Assembly: GCA_023391895.1 (NCBI GenBank)
Contig: JAEWAC010000007.1
Location: 1-12,295 of the forward strand
Length of the DNA: 12,295 nt
Direction of reading: 5' to 3'
DNA from: Bacteroidota bacterium
GTDB taxonomy: Bacteria > Bacteroidota > Bacteroidia > Chitinophagales > Chitinophagaceae
The notes beneath the pieces are model-generated. The model had not been told where the DNA came from and did no database searches. It saw nothing but the letters and a program-made list of their open reading frames with translations. A program made the translations under genes and the position numbers. Positions 6,892 through 12,295 of this stretch are shown one piece after another (positions within the stretch are counted from its first letter, which is position 1; the number at the start of each line of letters is the position of its first letter).

Positions 6892-7050
6892 CTTTGCCCG
6901 TCCACTATGAAAATGAGATAAATTTCGATTGTTAACTACAAGATATATGGAAATTTAAAATAATCCAATACTTGTCGATAATTTTTTTTACCTACACCCA
7001 AATAAGTATATTTTCTTAAAATACTATATAAGAGCCAGCAAAGATGAATC

Positions 7051-7066
7051 CTTCAAAACCCCATAT
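7051..7066 (+). repeat. Shortened copy of the intergenic repeat
   Basis: CTTCAAAACCCCATAT keeps the core AAAACCCCATAT of the 20-base repeat but lacks the TTT between CTTC and AAAA. It has the same orientation as the intact copy at 7205. Confidence 0.4.
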
Positions 7067-7204
7067 AAAAAGGCATGATACAAACGGGATCAAAACATCT
7101 TCTCCACCTAACAACCGCCTGAAATTAGCAGCCAACCGGCAATAGGCCGTTACCGCTTATCAAAAAAATACAACCAGCGAGCAGAAGCGGCCACTCACCG
7201 GCCA

Positions 7205-7224
7205 ACTTCTTTAAAACCCCATAT
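7205..7224 (+). repeat. Intact 20-base copy of the intergenic repeat
   Basis: ACTTCTTTAAAACCCCATAT is identical to the first 20 bases of the reverse complement of 5181-5201, and differs from 5124-5143 only by one extra C. Three near-identical 20-mers in one window are far beyond chance. This copy has no inverted partner beside it; a different hairpin (7230-7261) follows six bases later. Confidence 0.7.
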
Positions 7225-7229
7225 TACCA

Positions 7230-7261
7230 TCACCGGCAGCCAACAACCTGCCGATCGGTGA
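7230..7261. repeat. Bulged hairpin next to the repeat copy
   Basis: TCAC (7230-7233) and CGGCAG (7234-7239) pair with GTGA (7258-7261) and CTGCCG (7248-7253). This gives ten pairs with a four-base bulge (7254-7257) and an eight-base loop. It sits about 150 bases before the thr promoter. No T-run follows. Confidence 0.35.
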
Positions 7262-7409
7262 AATGCAGCCTGGCAGCGCTTTTCACACGCATCACAGCCA
7301 TCCCGCATCCTGTTTAATGGATCCTGCTGCAACGATCTGATCAACAATCATTACCACTACTTAAACGGCTTTTAACGGCCAACATGCATAAAATAATTTG
7401 GCCGTGGAA

Positions 7410-7440
7410 TTGGAGTTTTTAAAATTCTCCCTTACCTTCA
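7410..7440 (+). promoter_or_regulatory. Candidate promoter of the thr operon
   Basis: TTG (7410-7412) is followed after 20 bases by TACCTTCA (7433-7440), close to the common Bacteroidota form TAnnTTTG. Transcription would start near 7446, about 10 bases before the GTG of the leader peptide, so nearly all the leader RNA would be covered by the leader gene and its hairpins. An alternative -7-like TAATTTG at 7394-7400 lacks an upstream box. Confidence 0.45.
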
Positions 7441-7455
7441 GGCTCTTTACATCAG

Positions 7456-7572
7456 GTGAACAACCATAGTACACATATCATTTCTACTCCTACAACTATA
7501 GCCAATACGGTTATCACTACTACTACTATTATTACCACCACCACAACCCGCAGGGGTTGTATTATGTCATAA
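7456..7572 (+). CDS. thrL: Threonine operon leader peptide (Thr/Ile-rich)
   Basis: A GTG-started 38-codon frame ends at TAA 7570-7572, about 105 bases before thrA. It encodes 14 Thr and 7 Ile. Residues 18-31 read TVITTTTIITTTTT, followed by RRGCIMS. The enteric thrL peptide has the same Thr/Ile composition and position, and there low charged tRNA-Thr or tRNA-Ile stalls the ribosome and allows readthrough into thrABC. Four different Thr codons are used over the peptide, so the amino acid rather than a DNA repeat seems to be kept, although the run of ACT triplets is also repeat-like. GTG at 7456 is the only standard start in the frame; the preceding in-frame stop is at 7420-7422. No Shine-Dalgarno is visible, as is common in this phylum. 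Confidence 0.85.
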   Translation: MNNHSTHIISTPTTIANTVITTTTIITTTTTRRGCIMS

Positions 7573-7620
7573 CGCCATTTGGGCTTTCAAAGCTTCTCCG
7601 GGTCAGATAAAACCCTTTGC
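7543..7620 (+). promoter_or_regulatory. Putative attenuator: leader hairpin with alternative downstream pairing
   Basis: ACAACCC (7543-7549), loop GCAG, GGGTTGT (7554-7560) form a perfect 7-bp hairpin whose left arm contains the last two Thr codons of thrL. A ribosome stalled in the Thr run would cover that arm. The freed GCAGGGGTT (7550-7558) can then pair with AACCCTTTGC (7611-7620) with one bulge and two G-U pairs. A short competing stem, GGGT (7600-7603) with ACCC (7612-7615), would form otherwise. The switch logic resembles amino-acid attenuators, but no GC-rich stem followed by a T-run is present before thrA. The ending mechanism is therefore uncertain: it may be weak or Rho-dependent termination, or control of thrA translation. 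Confidence 0.5.
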
Positions 7621-7677
7621 TCACAACTTTCATTTTCACACGTTACCCCTTGGGATCATTTAAAAACATTAAGGATC

Positions 7678-10122
7678 ATGCAAGTTTTAAAATTTGGCGG
7701 CTCTTCTGTAGCCACTGCCGAAAACATCAATAAAGTAACCACTGTTATTCAAAAAGCCATTACCTACAACCCCACCATTGTAGTGGTATCGGCCCTGGGC
7801 GGTGTTACCGATGCTTTGCTGAGCTGCGGCCACCATGCCGCTGAAGGCAATAGTAGTTATAAGCAAACACTGCGACAACTCACCCAGCGCCACATTGATT
7901 TGATCAAGGCACTCCTGCCCATTACCAACCAAAGCAGCGTACTAAGCTTTGTGATGCAGCGCTTTCATGAAGTGGAAGACATCTGCAACGGCATTTTTAC
8001 GCTGAATGAATTTTCCGACAAAAGCAAGGACCGACTTTTAAGTTTTGGCGAGCTGCTTTCCTCCCAGATCCTTTCCCAGTTTCTGCAATCTATTCAAATA
8101 CCCAATGTCTGGAAAGATGCCCGCGAACTCATTAAAACCGACAGCCAGTTTACCAAAGCAGCGGTAGACCATACTGCTACCCAGCAACAGATACAGCAGT
8201 TCTTTTCCGGTATCACTGACAACCTCGTTATTGTACCCGGCTTTGTAGCCTCCGACCACCAGGGCAATACCACAACCCTAGGCCGGGGCGGATCGGACTA
8301 CACCGCCGCCATACTGGGGGCTTCTCTTAAGGCCAACGTGGTGGAAATTTGGACCGACGTATCCGGCATGATGACAGCCGATCCGCGACTGGTCAACAAC
8401 GCCCGTCCGGTTGCATCTTTGTCGTACCAGGAAGCCATGGAGCTGTCGCACTTTGGCGCCAAAGTAATTTACCCGCCTACGATACTGCCGCTGATGCACC
8501 AGAACATTCCGGTATGGATCAAAAACACCTTTGCACCCGAAGACCCAGGCACCCTGATACAGTCCGAAGTAAAGGATGGTGTTAACATCATCAGGGGCAT
8601 TACCAGCATTAATAAAATTACGTTGCTGAGCCTGGAGGGCAGCGGCATGGTAGGCATTCCCGGTATTTCCCGGCGCTTGTTTGAAGCCCTGTCCAGCCAC
8701 GGCATCAACGTGATACTCATCACCCAGGCTTCCTCCGAACACTCCATCTGTGTAGGCATAGATGAAAGCAATGCAGCGGCGGCGAAAAAGGCGGTGGATG
8801 CAGCTTTTGCGCAGGAAATTGAATCCGGAAAAATAGCGCCACTGATCGTTGAAAAAGACATGGCGGTAGTGGCCGTAGTGGGTGATAACATGAAAAACCA
8901 TGTAGGCGTCAGCGGTAAAATGTTTGGCGTGCTGGGCCGCAATGGTGTCAACATCCGGGCGATTGCACAAGGCTCTTCTGAAAAAAACATATCGGCCGTC
9001 ATTGCCGTGCAGGACGTCAAAAAAGCGGTGAACGTACTGCACGAAGAGTTTTTTGAAACCACGAACAAACAGGTGAACCTTTTTATAGCCGGAACCGGCA
9101 ACGTAGGCAGCCGCCTGCTGGCACAGCTACAGCAACAACTGCAATACCTGCAGCACCACCTGCGGTTACAAATACGCGTAGTAGCCCTGGCCAACAGCCG
9201 CAAAATGATCTTTAACGATGAAGGCATTGACCTCCAAAAGTGGGGCGCTGCGCTGGAACAGGCCGAACCCATGCAGCCGCACGAATTCCTGCAAAGGATG
9301 TTATCCAAAAACCTGCGCAACTCCATTTTTGTAGACGTAACTGCCAACGAAAAAGTAGCCGACTATTATGCCGAGCTTTTAAAGAAAAGCATTTCCATTG
9401 TGGCCTGTAACAAAATCGCCTGCTCGTCTGCTTATGAGCATTACAGAAAACTAAAAGACCTGTCCCGCGAATTCAATGCATCGTTTTTGTTTGAAACCAA
9501 CGTGGGTGCCGGCCTGCCGGTCATTGGCACTTTGAACGACCTGCTGCGCAGCGGCGACCAGGTCACCAAAATAGAAGCGGTGTTGAGTGGTACACTCAAC
9601 TTTGTATTCAACCACTACAATGCCGAAAGAAGCTTTGCAGAAGTGGTCAAACAGGCACAGGACGAAGGCTATACCGAACCCGATCCAAGACTGGACCTGG
9701 GTGGCACCGACGTGATGCGCAAGATCATGATCCTGGCACGCGAAGCGGGCGAGCCTTTGGAAATGGACGACATTACCAATAACGCCTTTATGCCACCTTC
9801 GTGCATGCAGGGCAGCGTGGCCGACTTTTATAATGAAATGGCGCAGCAGGAAGATCATTTCAAAAAGCTATACCACGATGCCGCCGCGCAGGGCAAGAAA
9901 CTGAAGTTTGTCGCTTCTTACAAAAACGGCTATGCCTCGGTAGGCCTGCAGCAGATCGATCCGCAGCACGACTTCTACCACCTGTATGGCAAAGACAATA
10001 TTATTCTTTTTTACACCAACCGCTATCCCGAGCAACCGATGGTGGTAAAAGGGGCCGGCGCCGGTGCCGAGGTAACGGCTTCCGGTGTATTTGCCGACAT
10101 TATCCGTGCCGCCCGAATCTAA
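7678..10122 (+). CDS. thrA: Bifunctional aspartokinase / homoserine dehydrogenase
   Basis: This 814-residue cytoplasmic enzyme phosphorylates aspartate and reduces aspartate semialdehyde to homoserine, the first and third steps towards threonine. The order matches enteric ThrA. The kinase domain (1-290) has KFGGSSVA (5-12), GRGGSDYTA (202-210) and TDVSGMMTADPR (226-237). Two ACT-type regulatory segments (about 315-360 and 397-442) suggest feedback inhibition by threonine. The dehydrogenase part has the NAD(P)-binding AGTGNVG (471-477), ACNKIA (576-581), ETNVGAGLPVIGTL (606-619) and DLGGTDVMRKI (673-683). ATG 7678 is chosen because MQVLKFGGSS is the standard N-terminus and AAGG lies 4 bases upstream. 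Upstream in-frame codons from 7579 belong to the leader region. It is first of thrABC, 13 bases before thrB. Confidence 0.97.
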   Translation: MQVLKFGGSSVATAENINKVTTVIQKAITYNPTIVVVSALGGVTDALLSCGHHAAEGNSSYKQTLRQLTQRHIDLIKALLPITNQSSVLSFVMQRFHEVEDICNGIFTLNEFSDKSKDRLLSFGELLSSQILSQFLQSIQIPNVWKDARELIKTDSQFTKAAVDHTATQQQIQQFFSGITDNLVIVPGFVASDHQGNTTTLGRGGSDYTAAILGASLKANVVEIWTDVSGMMTADPRLVNNARPVASLSYQEAMELSHFGAKVIYPPTILPLMHQNIPVWIKNTFAPEDPGTLIQSEVKDGVNIIRGITSINKITLLSLEGSGMVGIPGISRRLFEALSSHGINVILITQASSEHSICVGIDESNAAAAKKAVDAAFAQEIESGKIAPLIVEKDMAVVAVVGDNMKNHVGVSGKMFGVLGRNGVNIRAIAQGSSEKNISAVIAVQDVKKAVNVLHEEFFETTNKQVNLFIAGTGNVGSRLLAQLQQQLQYLQHHLRLQIRVVALANSRKMIFNDEGIDLQKWGAALEQAEPMQPHEFLQRMLSKNLRNSIFVDVTANEKVADYYAELLKKSISIVACNKIACSSAYEHYRKLKDLSREFNASFLFETNVGAGLPVIGTLNDLLRSGDQVTKIEAVLSGTLNFVFNHYNAERSFAEVVKQAQDEGYTEPDPRLDLGGTDVMRKIMILAREAGEPLEMDDITNNAFMPPSCMQGSVADFYNEMAQQEDHFKKLYHDAAAQGKKLKFVASYKNGYASVGLQQIDPQHDFYHLYGKDNIILFYTNRYPEQPMVVKGAGAGAEVTASGVFADIIRAARI

Positions 10123-10135
10123 AAACGTCTACTTT

Positions 10136-11059
10136 ATGAAATCAGTAAAAGTAAAAGCACCGGCTACGGTAGCCAACCTGGTTTGCGGCTTTGATGTGCT
10201 GGGCATGTGCCTGCAAGCGCCTTATGATGAAATGGAAGTACGCCTGCTGCCGGAAAAAAAAGTCATCATACACAGTGCCGATGGCTATCCCCTGCCCCAG
10301 GATCCGCAGCAAAACACCGCCGGTGCGCCCCTGGTGGAAATGCTGAAAGAACTGCCGGGTGAAATCGGCTTTGAAGTCATCATTCACAAGCATATCAAAC
10401 CCGGCAGCGGCATTGGCTCCAGTGCCGCCAGTGCTGCGGGGGCTGTCGTAGCCGCCAATTATTTAGTCGATAACCATTTTAGTAAAGAAGACCTGGTGCG
10501 CCTGGCTATGTTTGGCGAAAAGGTAGCCTCGGGGGTCAAACATGCCGACAACATTGCCCCTTGCATTTATGGCGGCATTACCCTGATCCGGTCCATATTT
10601 CCGCTGGATATTATTCCACTAACGCCGCCGCACCTTTACATCACGCTGGTGCACCCGCAAATAGAAGTAAAAACAGCCGATGCCCGACAGATACTGCGCA
10701 AGGACGTTCTCCTGAAAGACGCCATCAAACAGTGGGGCAACATTGCGGGACTGGTGGCTGGTATATTAAAACAGGACTACAGCCTGATCGGCCGTTCGCT
10801 GGAAGATGTGATCATAGAGCCGCTGCGCAGTGTACTGATACCGGGTTTTGAAGCCGTAAAAAAAAGAGCCAAAGAAGCCGGCGCGCTGGGTGGTGGCATA
10901 TCGGGTTCCGGCCCTTCCATTTTTATGCTGAGCACGGAAGAAAAAACCGCTCACTGCATTGCCGCGATTATGGAAGAAGTATATATGGCCCTGGGTATTT
11001 CTTTTAAAACCTATGTCACTACCATCAACCCGCAAGGCGTTCAAATCATCAATGCTTAA
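10136..11059 (+). CDS. thrB: Homoserine kinase
   Basis: This 307-residue GHMP-family kinase makes O-phosphohomoserine from homoserine and ATP. The N-terminal motif KVKAPATVANLVCGFDVLG (5-23) is the family's substrate-side start. The ATP-binding loop is PGSGIGSSAASAAG (89-102), and the C-terminal GHMP motif LGGGISGSGPSIFML (251-265) is complete. The length is usual for ThrB. The ATG at 10136, 13 bases after the thrA stop, is preferred to an in-frame start at 10085 inside thrA because the conserved fold begins there. It shares the transcript with thrA and thrC and hands its product to ThrC. Confidence 0.97.
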   Translation: MKSVKVKAPATVANLVCGFDVLGMCLQAPYDEMEVRLLPEKKVIIHSADGYPLPQDPQQNTAGAPLVEMLKELPGEIGFEVIIHKHIKPGSGIGSSAASAAGAVVAANYLVDNHFSKEDLVRLAMFGEKVASGVKHADNIAPCIYGGITLIRSIFPLDIIPLTPPHLYITLVHPQIEVKTADARQILRKDVLLKDAIKQWGNIAGLVAGILKQDYSLIGRSLEDVIIEPLRSVLIPGFEAVKKRAKEAGALGGGISGSGPSIFMLSTEEKTAHCIAAIMEEVYMALGISFKTYVTTINPQGVQIINA

Positions 11060-11079
11060 CTCAAAAACGAAAATGCAAC

Positions 11080-12295
11080 ATGTTGTTTTATAGCCTCAAT
11101 CACCAGTCACCCAAAGTAGATTTCAGGGAAGCCACCATCCGGGGCCAGGCACCGGATAAAGGATTATATTTTCCCGAAACCATTCCCCAGTTACCCCATG
11201 GGTTTTTAAAAGAGTTGCCTTCTCTCTCCAAAGAAGCCGTTGCTCTGCAGGTAATGCAGCCTTATGTGGAAGGTGTAATTCCGGAAAAAGAACTGGAGCG
11301 GATTATTGCAGAAACTATTGCCTTTGATTTTCCCCTGGTGCCGGTACAGGACAAGATGGCGGCCCTGGAACTTTTTCATGGTCCTACCCTTGCTTTTAAA
11401 GATGTAGGCGCCCGTTTTATGAGCCGCTGCCTGGGTTATTTTTTAAAAGACCATGATAAAAAAGTAACCGTACTGGTAGCGACCTCCGGCGATACCGGTG
11501 GTGCGGTGGCCAGTGGTTTTTTGGGTGTGGAAGGCGTCAACGTGGTCATCCTGTATCCTTCCGGCAAGGTAAGCCATGTGCAGGAGCTGCAGCTCACTAC
11601 GCTGGGCAACAACATTACGACGCTGGAAGTGGCAGGTAATTTTGACGATTGCCAGCAACTGGTCAAGCAGGCTTTTTCCGATGAGGATTTGAACCAGCAA
11701 TTATTTTTGACTTCAGCCAACTCCATCAACGTAGCCCGCTGGCTGCCGCAGCAGTTTTATTACTTTTTTGCTTACCAGCAATGGAGACCCAATGACGGTC
11801 CGCCGGTAGTAAGTGTACCCAGCGGCAATTTTGGAAACATCTGTGCCGGTTTGCTGGCGCACCGCTCCGGTTTGCCGGTGCTGCATTTTATTGCTGCCTG
11901 CAATGCCAACGCCGTTGTGCCCCATTTTCTGCAAAGTGGTAACTACGCCCCGCAACCAGCTGTACCCACCCTCTCCAATGCCATGGACGTAGGCAACCCC
12001 AGCAACTTTATTCGCATACTGGAATTGTTCGACCAGGAATTTCATTCGCTTAAAAACGTATTGAGCAGTTACAGCATTTCTGATGCCGTTACAAAAGACA
12101 CTATGCAAAGTGTCTATCAACAATATCAATACCTATTGGACCCGCATGGCGCCGTGGCTTATGCCGCCCTGGAGCAATACCTGCAACAACACCCGGAGCA
12201 AAAAGGTTATTTTGTAGAAACGGCGCACCCGGTTAAGTTTCAGGATGTGGTGGAAGCAGTAACCCGGAAAAAAATGCACCTGCCTGCGTCAATCC
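11080..12295 (+). CDS. thrC: Threonine synthase (3' end outside window)
   Basis: This PLP enzyme turns O-phosphohomoserine into threonine. The 405 codons present begin MLFYSLNHQSPKVDFREATI and continue in frame to the window end; the family is usually about 430 residues, so only a short C-terminal piece is missing. The PLP lysine is Lys107 in HGPTLAFKDVGARFM (100-114). ATSGDTGGAVASGF (phosphate binding) and NSINVARWLPQQFYY follow, and VPSGNFGNICAGLLA is the glycine-rich PLP loop. ETAHPVKFQDVV near the end is the conserved C-terminal motif. The start at 11080 lies 20 bases after the thrB stop. An ATG at 11073 in another frame stops after six codons. Confidence 0.97.
   Translation, partial: MLFYSLNHQSPKVDFREATIRGQAPDKGLYFPETIPQLPHGFLKELPSLSKEAVALQVMQPYVEGVIPEKELERIIAETIAFDFPLVPVQDKMAALELFHGPTLAFKDVGARFMSRCLGYFLKDHDKKVTVLVATSGDTGGAVASGFLGVEGVNVVILYPSGKVSHVQELQLTTLGNNITTLEVAGNFDDCQQLVKQAFSDEDLNQQLFLTSANSINVARWLPQQFYYFFAYQQWRPNDGPPVVSVPSGNFGNICAGLLAHRSGLPVLHFIAACNANAVVPHFLQSGNYAPQPAVPTLSNAMDVGNPSNFIRILELFDQEFHSLKNVLSSYSISDAVTKDTMQSVYQQYQYLLDPHGAVAYAALEQYLQQHPEQKGYFVETAHPVKFQDVVEAVTRKKMHLPASI

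Larger units (their letters stand above)
6753..7409. other. Long intergenic region between divergent fucosidase gene and thr operon
   Basis: About 650 bases carry no credible gene. The left half is AT-rich and contains a hairpin followed by eight T on the plus strand (6796-6827) and a second stem at 6870-6891. From about 7050 the sequence becomes richer in GC and short palindromic pieces, with two copies of the repeat seen beside the kinase gene (7051-7066 shortened, 7205-7224 intact) and a bulged hairpin at 7230-7261. The thr promoter follows at 7410. A fucosidase promoter was not convincingly found. Confidence 0.6.

Noticed and set aside
7506..7549. Trinucleotide repeat (ACT/ATT/ACC runs) as a simple microsatellite or short CRISPR-like repeat
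   Set aside because: The run is better explained as Thr/Ile codons of the leader peptide, with mixed synonymous codons; no spacer-repeat structure exists.
8278..9347. Long minus-strand open frames opposite thrA (254 and 292 codons)
   Set aside because: They are antisense to a complete, motif-rich thrA and have low-complexity Cys/His/Ser-rich translations typical of shadow frames.
11073..11093. Six-codon frame (MQHVVL) just before thrC
   Set aside because: It overlaps the thrC start out of frame and is too short to support any role.

Overview
The window looks like a chromosomal segment from a Bacteroidota bacterium, most likely of the Chitinophagaceae type. This rests on protein style and on promoter-like sites matching the Bacteroidota sigma consensus (TTTG, about 19 bases, TAnnTTTG). 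Shine-Dalgarno sequences are weak or absent, and the genes present are typical of the group: a GH29 fucosidase with signal peptide and a membrane PAS histidine kinase of the 'SHDLQEPLR' type. No IS element, tRNA, rRNA, prophage or CRISPR array was seen.

Left part (1-2560, minus strand): a tight signalling operon. Transcription enters at about 2557 and runs leftward. It passes an FHA-domain protein (2510-1557), an overlooked 30-residue single-pass membrane microprotein (1549-1457), and a membrane-anchored PP2C Ser/Thr phosphatase (1457-36) with an unusual C-terminal part predicted to lie outside the membrane. A further gene starts at 33 and leaves the window. Spacings are 7 bases, a TAATG overlap, and 2 bases, so the genes are probably co-transcribed and translationally coupled.

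Middle part (2561-6752): a small tyrosine-rich orphan gene (2836-3108, plus) converges on a PAS histidine kinase (4873-3143, minus). Next come a gap holding a 78-base foldback element and a secreted GH29 alpha-L-fucosidase (6752-5301, minus). A 20-21 base sequence forms the arms of the foldback element and recurs once intact and once shortened on the far side of the fucosidase, so copies of one repeat family bracket that gene.

Right part (7410-12295, plus strand): a threonine biosynthesis operon, thrL-thrA-thrB-thrC. A good promoter candidate precedes a 38-codon leader peptide. Ten of 14 consecutive residues in the leader are Thr and three are Ile, much like the thr leader of enteric bacteria. 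A perfect 7-bp hairpin overlaps the end of the Thr run and can be rearranged with downstream sequence, so the operon is probably controlled by ribosome stalling. ThrA (aspartokinase-homoserine dehydrogenase), ThrB (homoserine kinase) and ThrC (threonine synthase, cut by the window end) cover the committed steps from aspartate to threonine, except aspartate-semialdehyde dehydrogenase.

The points most worth following up are the thr leader and its non-canonical attenuator, the microprotein inside the FHA/PP2C operon, and the repeat family around the fucosidase.
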